Position numbers and translations under genes: made by a program. Positions 54,521-64,000 of a DNA stretch of 64,000 nucleotides are shown here, piece after piece. The notes below the pieces were generated by a model. That model worked only from the letters and a program-made list of their open reading frames with translations, had not been told where the DNA came from and made no database searches. The stretch is from the NCBI GenBank assembly GCA_024698325.1, contig JAILRG010000103.1, positions 1 through 64,000 of the forward strand, in the 5' to 3' direction. The stretch's first letter is position 1, and each line of letters begins with the position of its first letter. The stretch comes from Treponema sp. GTDB taxonomy: Bacteria > Spirochaetota > Spirochaetia > Treponematales > Treponemataceae.

Positions 54521-55885
54521 TCAGTTTTCAGCTTCGCGGGTAAAAAGCTGCCTCCGGATTATAAAATATGCAGCTGTCATGGATATGCCGCATATGGTCC
54601 AGGATGCGGGGTATACTGCCATTAAGGCGGTGAATGTGTGAAGCTTTGTAAAAACGGTTGCTACCCAGGCAAGGCGGAAGACGCAGGTTCCGAAAATCGT
54701 GATGATTGCGGGCGTCATTGATCTTCCCATGCCGCGCAAGGCACCGCCGCTTATCTCGTACGTACACATAAGCCAGTCAAATGGCAGGATTAATGCCATG
54801 CGCATGATGGCAAAGCCGGCTACAGATTCTTCCGACGTGTAGACTGCGACCATCGGGTGACGCAAAAGCAGGAAGCTCCCGCACAAAAGCATGTTCAGGA
54901 CGATGCCCGAAAGAAATGACTGTGAAAAAATCTGCCTGCAGCGCGCGAATTTATGTGCGCCGAAATTCTGGCTTGTAAACGTAACGCATGCCTGCGTAAA
55001 AGCGCTGACGATAAAGTAGCCGAAACATTCGTAGTTCAGGGCGGCAGCGCTTCCTGCAATGGCGTCAGCTCCAAAGCCGTTCAGTGCAGTCTGAATGCAT
55101 ACGTTGGAAAACGAGAATACCATGCCCTGTAAGCCGGCAGGCGCTCCAATTTTTATGACGCGTACCAGATGCTCTTTTTTTACGCAGAGGTGTCGGGGCG
55201 AAAGCTTAAAATCCCCGGTTTCTGTCAGCAGGAAGAAGACAATCATGCTGGAGCTGACGACGTTCGAGATGACGGTGGCTATGGCGACGCCTGCAACGCC
55301 CATCCGGAATACGATTACTAAAAGCAGGTTCAGGAGGACGTTTACGATTCCTGCGATGGTCAGCGAGTAAAGCGGGCGTTTTGAATCTCCCTTTGAGCGG
55401 AGAATTGCGGAGCCGAAGTTGTAGAGCATGATGAACGGCATGCCCAGAAAATAGAGTTTCAGGTAGAGCACTGCCAGATCGATGACATCGTCCGGCGTGC
55501 GCATGGCTGTGAGTATTGCGCGTGCTGCCAGCTGGCCCAGAACGACAAGAAAGGCGCCGCTTGCAAGCGCTATGGAAATGACTGTGTGTACAGCGTCGTT
55601 GATTTTCCGCTGCTCGCCTTTTCCGATAAGTGTTGCAATGACGACATTTGCACCTACAGAAAGCCCTACGAACAGGTTTACCATAAGGTTTATGGCGGAG
55701 CTGTTGGCTCCGACTGCTGCCAGCGCCTTGCTGGAAGCAAATCTGCCTACAACGGCGACGTCTGCTGCGTTGAACAGCTGCTGCAGTATGCTGCTTGCGG
55801 CAAGCGGCAGGGCAAAAAGACAAATCTTCCCCAGAAGCGGTCCAGAGAGCATGTCTATCTGGTGAGCATTTTTAGTTGCATTCAT
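54521..55885 (-). CDS. MATE family efflux transporter
   Basis: GPLLGKICLFALPLAASSILQQLFNAADVAVVGRFAS; 12 TM pattern. Confidence 0.94.
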   Translation of the reverse strand: MNATKNAHQIDMLSGPLLGKICLFALPLAASSILQQLFNAADVAVVGRFASSKALAAVGANSSAINLMVNLFVGLSVGANVVIATLIGKGEQRKINDAVHTVISIALASGAFLVVLGQLAARAILTAMRTPDDVIDLAVLYLKLYFLGMPFIMLYNFGSAILRSKGDSKRPLYSLTIAGIVNVLLNLLLVIVFRMGVAGVAIATVISNVVSSSMIVFFLLTETGDFKLSPRHLCVKKEHLVRVIKIGAPAGLQGMVFSFSNVCIQTALNGFGADAIAGSAAALNYECFGYFIVSAFTQACVTFTSQNFGAHKFARCRQIFSQSFLSGIVLNMLLCGSFLLLRHPMVAVYTSEESVAGFAIMRMALILPFDWLMCTYEISGGALRGMGRSMTPAIITIFGTCVFRLAWVATVFTKLHTFTALMAVYPASWTICGISMTAAYFIIRRQLFTREAEN

Positions 55886-55927
55886 TCTGAAAAACCTGAA
55901 ATTGTAAAGAAGTGGCCGGAGCCTAGA

Positions 55928-56791
55928 TTACTGTGCAGTACGGCACACCCGGAAGCCTAAGCTGGAGCTTTTTCCGGTAGGTGCACTTGCGCTTCTGAAA
56001 AATACTGTACACTGCTCTGCATCGTCAAGCCAGCTGCCGCCGCGTTTTACATGCATGGCGCCGATGTTCGGCCCGTGCGGATTTTGCATTTCCTGCATGG
56101 GAAGCTCTTCCATGTAGTCCCAGCACCATTCGGCGACGTTTCCGCACATGTCGTACAGTCCGAGCGCATTCGGCGCTTTTCCTGCGACATCGTGGGTTGT
56201 TATGCTGCTGTTTTCTCCGTACCATGCGACCTGGTCAATCAAATCGCTTCCGGCAAACTGGGTTGGCTTACCGGCTCTGGCGGCATATTCCCATTCTGCT
56301 TCAGTGGGTAAGCGGTAGCCGTTTGCGAGAAAATTACAGGAAACCCGCTTCCAGACTGCGCTTGAGGTATCGAATGTCATTAAGTTTGTTTCGTTTCCGA
56401 TGTAGTAACAGGGCTTAAGATTGTGCAGTTCGCTCAATACATTGCAGAAAATGAGTGCCTCGCACCAGTTGACGGATTCTACGGGGCGGTTTTCGCCGAT
56501 AAGCTTTGACGGCTGTTTTGTCATCACAAGGAAGTACTGTTTCTGCGTGATGGGCGTCTCCGAAATGTAAAACGGCGCGAGCGACACCCGGCGGGTGGGA
56601 ACGCCCTGTCCCATAATAAAGGTGCCGCCGGGAACCGGAATCATGCGGGGGTATTTTCCGAAGTGAACTGCTGCCCCTGCTGACGGGCCTGCTGCGGGGC
56701 TTTGTGCTTCCGGTATAATCTGTGTGCCGCAGTATGAACAGAACCGTGAATTATCCAGGATTGATGCGCCGCATCTTTTGCATGTAATCAT
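55928..56791 (-). CDS. Formylglycine-generating-enzyme (SUMF1) domain protein with N-terminal zinc ribbon
   Basis: CKRCGASILDNSRFCSYCGTQI; PGGTFIMGQG, YRLPTEAEWEYAARAG, NVAEWCWDY, RGGSW. Confidence 0.92.
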   Translation of the reverse strand: MITCKRCGASILDNSRFCSYCGTQIIPEAQSPAAGPSAGAAVHFGKYPRMIPVPGGTFIMGQGVPTRRVSLAPFYISETPITQKQYFLVMTKQPSKLIGENRPVESVNWCEALIFCNVLSELHNLKPCYYIGNETNLMTFDTSSAVWKRVSCNFLANGYRLPTEAEWEYAARAGKPTQFAGSDLIDQVAWYGENSSITTHDVAGKAPNALGLYDMCGNVAEWCWDYMEELPMQEMQNPHGPNIGAMHVKRGGSWLDDAEQCTVFFRSASAPTGKSSSLGFRVCRTAQ

Positions 56792-56865
56792 TGAAATACC
56801 CTCTTTCTATATGTGAAAGTATAGCACACAGGTGTTAAAAACTAAAGAAAAAAATCAGAATACAA

Positions 56866-56898
56866 GGGCTGACGCGCGGGGGGCTGACGCGCGGGGGG
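56866..56898. repeat. 15-bp tandem repeat, G-rich
   Basis: gggctgacgcgcggg x2, followed by gggctgggggcggctggggctgg. Confidence 0.9.
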
Positions 56899-57037
56899 CT
56901 GGGGGCGGCTGGGGCTGGAGGCGTTTCTGAGCGTAGTGCTGCTTTCGCCAAATGGGGCGTGCGCTTTCGGAAAAAGTTTGACTTTTTATGATAAAGTGAG
57001 AAAATGAAGGTCAGTAAAACATGCAAGGGGAGTCTGT

Positions 57038-57337
57038 ATGAGTATTGAAGAGCTGAAAAATGGTGAAGTGACAGAGCTGGTTGTCAGCGGCAGATTGGAT
57101 ACGGCTACTGCGCCTCAGCTGGAAAAAGCAGTAAAAGAAGCCGTAAAGGGCATAAAGCAGCTAATCCTGAACCTGGGTGCTATAGACTATATTTCCAGCG
57201 CAGGGCTTCGCGTCGTGCTTGTGGCGCATAAGCTTATGGCCGGGATGAGCGGAAAGCTGATTGTCAAAAATCCGTCGGCGTTTTGTATGCAGGTTTTTAC
57301 TGCTACCGGCATGAACGGCGTTTTGACGATTCAGTAG
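57038..57337 (+). CDS. STAS-domain anti-sigma factor antagonist
   Basis: LVVSGRLDTATAPQLEKAVKEAVKGIKQLILNLGAIDYISSAGLRVVL. Confidence 0.93.
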   Translation: MSIEELKNGEVTELVVSGRLDTATAPQLEKAVKEAVKGIKQLILNLGAIDYISSAGLRVVLVAHKLMAGMSGKLIVKNPSAFCMQVFTATGMNGVLTIQ

Positions 57338-57340
57338 GCA

Positions 57341-57751
57341 TTATTTTGCAAGCTTCTTGGAAATAGTAAGCTTATTCTGGTTGTTTTCCCACCGGTAGGA
57401 AACGCTGTCCATACATTTTTTGGTAAGGAATATTCCCAAGCCCCCGATGTCGCGCTCTTCTGCGGAAAGCGTAATGTCGGGGTCTTTTTTTGCCAGCGGG
57501 TCAAACTGGCGGCCGCTGTCAGTAAAGGTAATCGTGATGACAGGCGGTTCTCCCTCGACAGTGCAGTCAATCGTCACGTTTCCTGTTGCCGGAGCATACG
57601 CATAATGCGCAATGTTCACGTAGATTTCCTCTACGGCAAGGTCAATCTGATTCAGCAGGCCTGGCGGGCATGTTTCGGGCAGCTGCCCGTGAATGAAGTT
57701 GTTTACGGCCTCAATGTTTGCATCGGTGGCTGGTACTGTCTGTGTTGCCAT
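57341..57751 (-). CDS. HATPase_c anti-sigma regulatory kinase (RsbW-like)
   Basis: LAVEEIYVNIAHYAY, ITFTDSGRQFDPL, GGLGIFLTKKCMD. Confidence 0.9.
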   Translation of the reverse strand: MATQTVPATDANIEAVNNFIHGQLPETCPPGLLNQIDLAVEEIYVNIAHYAYAPATGNVTIDCTVEGEPPVITITFTDSGRQFDPLAKKDPDITLSAEERDIGGLGIFLTKKCMDSVSYRWENNQNKLTISKKLAK

Positions 57752-57769
57752 GTCTTATCCCCTTTCCCG

Positions 57770-59404
57770 TTACGGTCTTTTCTTTATGCACATTTCGAGC
57801 ATGGTGATATCGTCAAACTGCGGCGCAGCCTGTACGAAACTGTCTATATCCTTGCGAATTTCTGCAAGCACTTCTCTGGAGGTCATGCCGGCTGTCTTCG
57901 AAATTGCATCGAGCAGCCGTTCCTCTCCGTACAGCTGATTTCCGGCATCGGTAGCTTCGGTAACGCCGTCGGTGTAGATGAATATCCTGTCGCCTTGCGC
58001 GAGCGTCAGGCGGTGCTCGGTGTACGGCATGCCTTCCATGGCGGCAAGCATCAGGTTTGGCTGCGTGTCCAAAAAGCGGAATGAACCGTTCTGGCAGACA
58101 ATCGGCTGGTTGTGGCCGGCGTTGCAAAAGACAAGCTCGCCTGTGCTTAATGTCAGGATTCCCAGCCAGCAGGTGACGAAAAGCCCCGCGTCGTTTCCTT
58201 CGCAGAGCTGGCTGTTGATGTTCTGGAGGATGTCGCCGGGGCGTAAGGAGTGCATGGCCGCGTTATGAATCAATGTTTTTGCAATGACCATAAAGAGCGA
58301 GGCCGGAACTCCTTTTCCGCTGACGTCTCCAACGACGACTGCAAAGTGGTCATCATCTGCCAGGAAAAAGTCATAAAAATCGCCGCCAACTTCTTTTGCC
58401 GGCTGCATTGACGCGAACAGCTCTATTTCCGGGTGATTTTCGTAAGGCGGGAACACCCTCGGCAGCATGTCGGCCTGAATCTGCGTCGCAACGTTCAGCT
58501 CGGCCCCGATTCTTTCTTTTTCTGCCGTTATATGCGTAAGGTCTTCGATGTACCTTTTTGTGTCCGCGCTCATTTTCTCGACGGAGCGGGCTAGTACTGC
58601 CAGCTCGTTTTTTCCGCGGATTTTTGCCAGCGCTTTTGAAACATGTCCCGGATGCTGCGCGAAGTGTGACGTCTCCTTTGTGACGACGGTAATCGGCCGC
58701 ACGACCCGGAACAACAGCATCAGCACGAAAATTGCGACAAAAAAGAGCGTAATCAGCGTGGAGGACAGTGCGACCGTGTTTCGGTACGTTGCCTTGAACG
58801 ACCTGACTTCGCTCAGCGGTTTAACGATGCTCATGATGGCGACGATTTCTCCGCCTGCAGTACGGACGGGAACTGAAGTCGTGACATGGCCGCCTGTGTT
58901 GTTGTAGGTAAAGCGGATGTAATTCTCACCTTTTTCCATAACGTTTTTCAGGTTCTGGATATAGTCGGCGTCATAGGATTGTAAGCTGTTCACCTGCCCG
59001 AGCGCATACTTGTGGCCTTTTTTTATCTGTGAGTTGACCGTGTCGTAGATGTAGACTCTTGAGGTATAGGTTTCGTCGGGAATGGTCACATAGATGTAGG
59101 CGATGTCGGCGGTCTCCGTCAGTATTTCAAGCATGTTGTCACTTTGCCGCCATGCATCGTCAGACATCCCTGTGCGGGCGTATTCGGTAATGCGGTTCGT
59201 GTCGATGTAGGAAAGTGCAGTTCTTGCAAATTGCTCTGTAACGGTGCGGTACTGCCGCTCATACAGCTTTTGAAAAACCCGGTAGCCGATAATGCCGTTT
59301 GCAATGCTCAAAATGATGCAGAAGAGCGCAAGACAGACCGGAAGCTTGACGCTCAGGCTTGCAAGGCCGGGAAAGTTTTTTTTCGGATGTTGTGTGGTTT
59401 CCAT
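57770..59404 (-). CDS. PP2C/SpoIIE-family phosphatase with extracytoplasmic sensor and HAMP
   Basis: PAKEVGGDFYDFFLADDDHFAVVVGDVSGKGVPASLFM, FIYTDGVTEATDAGN; two TM helices; start placed at METTQHP. Confidence 0.93.
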   Translation of the reverse strand: METTQHPKKNFPGLASLSVKLPVCLALFCIILSIANGIIGYRVFQKLYERQYRTVTEQFARTALSYIDTNRITEYARTGMSDDAWRQSDNMLEILTETADIAYIYVTIPDETYTSRVYIYDTVNSQIKKGHKYALGQVNSLQSYDADYIQNLKNVMEKGENYIRFTYNNTGGHVTTSVPVRTAGGEIVAIMSIVKPLSEVRSFKATYRNTVALSSTLITLFFVAIFVLMLLFRVVRPITVVTKETSHFAQHPGHVSKALAKIRGKNELAVLARSVEKMSADTKRYIEDLTHITAEKERIGAELNVATQIQADMLPRVFPPYENHPEIELFASMQPAKEVGGDFYDFFLADDDHFAVVVGDVSGKGVPASLFMVIAKTLIHNAAMHSLRPGDILQNINSQLCEGNDAGLFVTCWLGILTLSTGELVFCNAGHNQPIVCQNGSFRFLDTQPNLMLAAMEGMPYTEHRLTLAQGDRIFIYTDGVTEATDAGNQLYGEERLLDAISKTAGMTSREVLAEIRKDIDSFVQAAPQFDDITMLEMCIKKRP

Positions 59405-59485
59405 GCTGCTGACAGTATAAGCCAAAATAGTCTGAAATGCCATAAAAAAAAGGCACAGCGCTTAAAAAAGGCTGTACCTTTAGGA

Positions 59486-59947
59486 TTAGGCTTCGACGGC
59501 TATCATGGAGCCGCCTGCGGTTTTTTCTGCGTAAATGCTGCGCCGTGCGCGGTACGGATTCATGACGCGCATGTCCGTCATCTGCGTCCTGATGGCGGTC
59601 AGGCGGCTTGCAAGCAGGCTGCGGTTCTTTTCGTTCTGTGCGAGTACCCGCTGCTGCAGTTCCTGAAGTTCTGCCTGCATGGTTTCGGCGCCTTCGATGC
59701 CGGCCTTTTCGTACATGCGCTGTATCGGAAGGATGACCTTCTGCAGCCCGGCAATGTTTGCCACAATCTGGTTTTCGAGCTGTGCGTGCATTTCAAGCGC
59801 CTCGCTGTCGTCGGCCTCGATTTTTGCTTCCTGTTTTTCCAGCACCATCAGGTACTCCCGGAATTTGTTGCGCTGAGCTTCCAGCAGCGTGCGATATCTG
59901 CGCAATACAGCGATGCGCTCGTTCAGTTCTTCCTGTGTCAGTTCCAT
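59486..59947 (-). CDS. FlgN-like/FlbF-like flagellar export chaperone
   Basis: Coiled-coil 153 aa; ERIAVLRRYRTLLEAQRNKFREYL, IQRMYEKAG; adjacent to fliS. Confidence 0.6.
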   Translation of the reverse strand: MELTQEELNERIAVLRRYRTLLEAQRNKFREYLMVLEKQEAKIEADDSEALEMHAQLENQIVANIAGLQKVILPIQRMYEKAGIEGAETMQAELQELQQRVLAQNEKNRSLLASRLTAIRTQMTDMRVMNPYRARRSIYAEKTAGGSMIAVEA

Positions 59948-59959
59948 GCCGGGCCTCCT

Positions 59960-60400
59960 TTAGCCGGTGATGTTAAGGGTCGGCGTAATATTCTGCGCCG
60001 GTGCATTTGCGGTGCTGTTGGATGCGGTTTCCCATGCGAGACTAAGCTGCGTCATCATGTTAAGTACAAAGTCAAGCTTCTTTTTGTCCCTATTGATAGT
60101 AGCGTCCATCAGTTCGCGGTTAAAGTAAACGTAGAGCGCCATCAGGTTCTGTGCAATCTGACCGCCCTTGTCCATATCCAGAGATGTCTGTAATTCTCCG
60201 ATGATTTCCTGTGCCTTTGAAATGTGCTTGCCGTATTTTTCGATATTCCGGGCTGCGATTTTTTCTTCTGCGTCAAAACATCCCTGTGCAGCACTCAGCT
60301 CGCGGCAGGCTCCCTGGTACAGCATGACGACAAGTTTTCCCTGACTTGCCGTTTTGACCGCTGTGTCGCGATACGCACTGTACGGATTTGTATATGCCAT
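59960..60400 (-). CDS. fliS: Flagellar export chaperone FliS
   Basis: YSAYRDTAVKTASQGKLVVMLYQGACRELSAA, GELQTSLDMDKGGQIAQNLMALYVYFNRELMDA. Confidence 0.92.
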   Translation of the reverse strand: MAYTNPYSAYRDTAVKTASQGKLVVMLYQGACRELSAAQGCFDAEEKIAARNIEKYGKHISKAQEIIGELQTSLDMDKGGQIAQNLMALYVYFNRELMDATINRDKKKLDFVLNMMTQLSLAWETASNSTANAPAQNITPTLNITG

Positions 60401-60532
60401 TATCTGCCTCCGATAATCTCTCGACGATTCCGCTTTAAATTTCGGCGGGGAAGTAAAAATCTTAATGTTTTTTATCGACTATTTATGAAAAAGTGAGTAT
60501 ATTTTGTACAACGTATTTACATAGAGGTTTTC

Positions 60533-62581
60533 ATGAGCGACGAAGAAAAGAAAGAGCCGGACAATAAGAACGAAAAAGACCCCTACAATTTTTTCAAATT
60601 ATCAACCGAAGAGCCAGATGACAGCAATGATAACCGCAGGCCGCACCGATTTCCGTTCTGGACATTGATGCTGGTGGTGATTGCGGTTTTTGCATTTATA
60701 AATATGTTCATGGCATCAAAGCCAGATGACCTGATAGACTTTTCTGTATTCCGCCAGCTGATTAGCGATGGAAAAATCGTAAAGGTTGAGATGGGCGAGA
60801 ATACGTTTGTCGGCTACGGCCCGGAAGAGCAGGTGGAATCTTCCGGAGAGGAGCAGCGCGTGCTTCCGTGGATGAAAATCCCTGTCGGCATGCAGGCTTC
60901 CCGCCGCCAGTACAAGACGACCGGCGTGCTGACCAACAGCTTTATTGAATTCCTTGACAGCAAAAACGTAACGTATCGCTTTGTTTCCAAGCAGAACGGC
61001 TACCTTATGCAGATTCTTCTGAATCTGATTCTTCCGTTCGGCATAATCTTCCTTATGTACTTCTTTATCTTCCGCAAGATGAGCGGCGGCATGGGCGGTA
61101 TGGGAAGCATTTTTGGCGCCGGTTCTTCCCGCGCAAAGGCAATTGACGAAGGCAAGGTAAAAACCCGCTTTGCCGATGTCGCTGGTGTGGACGAAGCAAA
61201 AGATGAATTGATTGAAGTTGTTGACTTTCTGAAGAACCCCAAGAAGTACACCGACATCGGTGGAAAGATTCCCAAGGGCGTGCTTTTGGTCGGCCCGCCC
61301 GGAACCGGTAAGACGCTGCTTGCCCGCGCTGTCGCAGGCGAGGCGCAGGTTCCGTTCTTCCGCATTTCCGGCTCGGACTTTGTCGAAATGTTCGTCGGTG
61401 TAGGTGCAAGCCGCGTGCGTGATTTGTTCCGCCAGGCGCGCGAGAAAGCGCCGTGTATCATCTTTATCGATGAGCTTGACGCCATCGGAAAAAGCCGCGT
61501 GAACAATTTAGGCGGTAACGACGAGCGCGAGCAGACGCTGAACCAGCTTCTGGTCGAAATGGACGGCTTTGACAACGAAAAAGGCCTTATCATCCTTGCA
61601 GCAACAAACCGCGCCGACATCCTTGACCCCGCGCTTCTGCGTCCCGGCCGCTTTGACCGGCAGGTACCCGTCGAGCGCCCGGATGTAAAGGGCCGTGAGG
61701 CAATCCTCAGGATTCATGCAAAGAATGTAAAGATTGACGGCAGCGTCGACTTTGACTCGCTTGCGCACGGAACGACCGGTTTTGCGGGCGCCGACCTTGC
61801 AAACGTCGTAAACGAAGCGGCTCTTCTGGCAGTACGCAACGGCCGTACGAAAGTGAGCATGTCTGACTTTAACGATGCCATCGACAAGGTGAGCATCGGC
61901 TTAAAGAAAAAGACGCGCCGCGAAAACGAAAAAGAGCGCCGTCTGGTTGCCTTCCACGAGACAGGACACGCGCTTGTCGGTGCCTTTACGCCCGACTATC
62001 CGCCAATCAACAAGATTACGGTCATTCCGCGTTCGCACGGCGTGGGCGGCTTTACACAGTACCGCGAAGAAGAAGAGAAGACGCTGCATACAAAAGGCGA
62101 TTTGCTCCGTGAAGTTGACGTGCTTTTAGGCGGCCGCGCGGCAGAGCAGGTTGTGTTCAATGAGATTTCTACGGGTGCTTCGAATGACATCAGCCGAGCA
62201 ACCGGTATCTTAAAGGATATGATTACAACCTACGGCATGAGTGACCGCTTTATGAACATGACGCTTGGAAAGAGCGGCCGCGGCTATGGGGCTGCAGAGC
62301 CTGAGCTGGTGCGCGAATACAGCGAAGAAACGCAGAAATATATCGACGACGAGATTGCGCGCATTATGGCTGAGCGCTATGAAAATGCAGTCCGGCTGCT
62401 TACTGAAAAGCGCACGCTCCTGGACTACATCGCAAACCGCCTGCTTGAAGAAGAAACGATGTATGCCGCTGAGTTCAACGACATCATCAAGGGACAGCAG
62501 CATTGCGAGGCGCTTACCGCGGCTTCTGCAGGTACGGCAAGTACTGACAGTGCCGCGGCTGCTGCCGGCGACAACGCATAG
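60533..62581 (+). CDS. ftsH: ATP-dependent zinc metalloprotease FtsH
   Basis: [26 protein letters not shown] region [30 protein letters not shown] zinc motif. Confidence 0.97.
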   Translation: MSDEEKKEPDNKNEKDPYNFFKLSTEEPDDSNDNRRPHRFPFWTLMLVVIAVFAFINMFMASKPDDLIDFSVFRQLISDGKIVKVEMGENTFVGYGPEEQVESSGEEQRVLPWMKIPVGMQASRRQYKTTGVLTNSFIEFLDSKNVTYRFVSKQNGYLMQILLNLILPFGIIFLMYFFIFRKMSGGMGGMGSIFGAGSSRAKAIDEGKVKTRFADVAGVDEAKDELIEVVDFLKNPKKYTDIGGKIPKGVLLVGPPGTGKTLLARAVAGEAQVPFFRISGSDFVEMFVGVGASRVRDLFRQAREKAPCIIFIDELDAIGKSRVNNLGGNDEREQTLNQLLVEMDGFDNEKGLIILAATNRADILDPALLRPGRFDRQVPVERPDVKGREAILRIHAKNVKIDGSVDFDSLAHGTTGFAGADLANVVNEAALLAVRNGRTKVSMSDFNDAIDKVSIGLKKKTRRENEKERRLVAFHETGHALVGAFTPDYPPINKITVIPRSHGVGGFTQYREEEEKTLHTKGDLLREVDVLLGGRAAEQVVFNEISTGASNDISRATGILKDMITTYGMSDRFMNMTLGKSGRGYGAAEPELVREYSEETQKYIDDEIARIMAERYENAVRLLTEKRTLLDYIANRLLEEETMYAAEFNDIIKGQQHCEALTAASAGTASTDSAAAAAGDNA

Positions 62582-62658
62582 ATTGACGATATAGGCTAAG
62601 TTTTCTACAATAACAGCGGACGGGGCGACAATTGTCCTGTCCGCAAAAGGTGTTTTAA

Positions 62659-63336
62659 TTGATGAAAAAGACAGTGCTTGTCTGCACGCTCGTATGCGCG
62701 CTTACCGGAATTGCCCGGGCGCAGTCCATTTTAACAGCGGCAGCTTTTTTTCAGACCGTGTCAGAAGAATACGGAAAAATACAGGATTACGAAGCGTCTG
62801 TTGACATAAAGGCGTCAAAACTGAGCATGGAGGGCCGCGTTTCTTTTAAGCGCCCCGACTTACTGCGCATAGATTTTTCAAGTCCTGAAAATCAGGTCAT
62901 CGTGTTTAACGGCGATCAGCTGACGATTTACCTTCCCGGTAACGATGCCGTTCTGAATCAGTCGGTGCAGAACAACGCTTCTACGCCGAGTGCAAACCTT
63001 GCGACACCGCAGGGGCTTTCGCTTATGAGCCGGTACTATTCCGTGGCATACGAGGTAGGGCAGGACCCGATTCCGCTTGAGGAAGGTTCTGACGACATGG
63101 TTGTGCGTCTGGTGCTGAGCCGCCGCAATACCACCGAGGCATTCCGCTTTATTAAGCTTTCAATTCTGCCTCACAACAAACTTATCCGGCGTATCGAAGC
63201 GGTTACCCCCCAGGGTGAGACGTTCCGCTTTGATTTTACGAACTATGTAATAAATCAGGGGATTACCGAGCAGCGTTTTATTTACGATCCGCCGTCCTCT
63301 GCCAACAACTACAACAATTTCCTGTTTTCGGAGTAA
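62659..63336 (+). CDS. LolA-like outer-membrane lipoprotein carrier
   Basis: Signal peptide; EYGKIQDYEASVDIKASKLSMEGRVSFKRPDLLRIDFSSPENQVIVFNGDQLTIYLP. Confidence 0.85.
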   Translation: MMKKTVLVCTLVCALTGIARAQSILTAAAFFQTVSEEYGKIQDYEASVDIKASKLSMEGRVSFKRPDLLRIDFSSPENQVIVFNGDQLTIYLPGNDAVLNQSVQNNASTPSANLATPQGLSLMSRYYSVAYEVGQDPIPLEEGSDDMVVRLVLSRRNTTEAFRFIKLSILPHNKLIRRIEAVTPQGETFRFDFTNYVINQGITEQRFIYDPPSSANNYNNFLFSE

Positions 63337-63342
63337 TATCAG

Positions 63343-64000
63343 ATGGAAAGCTATGGTGCGCTTTTAAAAAATGCCCGCGAAGAGCGGCAGCTGGATTTTG
63401 AAACAATCTCCCGGGATACTACTATAACCAGCCAGTATTTGCAGGCTCTGGAAGAAGAAAACGAGGCTGCGTTCCCCGGTGAGCCCTATCTCGTTGGCTT
63501 TTTAAGCAATTATGCCGATTATCTGGGGCTTGATTCTTCAAAGGTAACCGGCTTGTACCGGGCAAAGCGCATTCAGGAATCTCCGATTCCTACAAATCTT
63601 ATCATAAAGAGAAAGCCCGGCTACTTTATTCCGCTGGTGATTGCAGCCTGTGTGCTTGGAGCTGCGCTGGTTGTCGCCATAGTCCTTTTGACGCTGCACA
63701 TTTCTGAGATGCGCCGGATAAAAGTTGCAATGGCGGTCGAAGAGTCAACAAAGCACACGATAGAGCTTTCTGACAAACCGTTCAGCGGCAGAATTTACAA
63801 GGGTGATCAGGTGCTCTTTATTTCTCCGGCGGGTAAGATCATCATCACGGTCGCCCAGACGCAGGGTAAGCTTGCGCTGGAAACTCCGGTCGGCATGCAG
63901 GTGATAGAGCTTTCGGAGGAAGTTGACCTTGACGTTGACGGCGACAATGTTGCCGACATGATTCTGTATGTTTCTGACATTTCTACGACGGATACAGACC
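63343..64000 (+). CDS. RodZ-like helix-turn-helix membrane protein (truncated by window end)
   Basis: MESYGALLKNAREERQLDFETISRDTTITSQYLQALEEENEAAFPGEPYLVGFLSNYADYLGLD, then a TM helix; no stop before 64000. Confidence 0.85.
   Translation, partial: MESYGALLKNAREERQLDFETISRDTTITSQYLQALEEENEAAFPGEPYLVGFLSNYADYLGLDSSKVTGLYRAKRIQESPIPTNLIIKRKPGYFIPLVIAACVLGAALVVAIVLLTLHISEMRRIKVAMAVEESTKHTIELSDKPFSGRIYKGDQVLFISPAGKIIITVAQTQGKLALETPVGMQVIELSEEVDLDVDGDNVADMILYVSDISTTDTD

Noticed and set aside
59144-60193. 349-aa plus-strand ORF
   Set aside because: Antisense to the PP2C, FlgN-like and FliS genes, all of which have recognisable protein motifs; codon-bias shadow ORF.
61000-61620. 206-aa minus-strand ORF
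   Set aside because: Antisense to the highly conserved AAA region of ftsH.

Overview
64-kb chromosomal window, probably from a host-associated spirochaete of the Treponema type. This is inferred from protein character only; no search was run. It opens with the end of an rRNA operon (5S rRNA) and then carries mostly single-copy housekeeping and accessory genes. Recognisable blocks: PRPP synthetase and L28; a CbiK plus substrate-binding-protein pair behind a cobalamin-riboswitch-like leader; a chemoreceptor; a carbohydrate esterase with a LacI-type operator; a carboxyltransferase; FeoA-FeoA-FeoB with a FeoB-associated Cys-rich peptide; UvrB; GntP with glycerate kinase; a GGDEF / hybrid kinase / response regulator operon; a GH43 lipoprotein; ZnuCB with a YcgQ-like protein; a His-rich COG0523 GTPase; a degenerate-GGDEF/EAL protein; three MATE transporters; PurB; MetY; a STAS / anti-sigma kinase / PP2C partner-switch module; FliS and a FlgN-like protein; FtsH; LolA; and a RodZ-like start. 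I saw no prophage, CRISPR array or intact transposase. The best candidates for something undescribed are: (1) the metY leader at 52270-52640, with a three-way-junction-like fold, a terminator-like hairpin and a 24-codon ORF ending MRRCCLC; (2) a promoter-to-terminator structured RNA at about 45835-46035 ahead of a MATE gene, with two overlapping SD-preceded micro-ORFs; (3) a divergent pair of paralogous small membrane proteins at 47.5-48.3 kb followed by a CACGGA-loop hairpin array; (4) a ~490-bp element with perfect 15-bp terminal inverted repeats next to the 5S gene.
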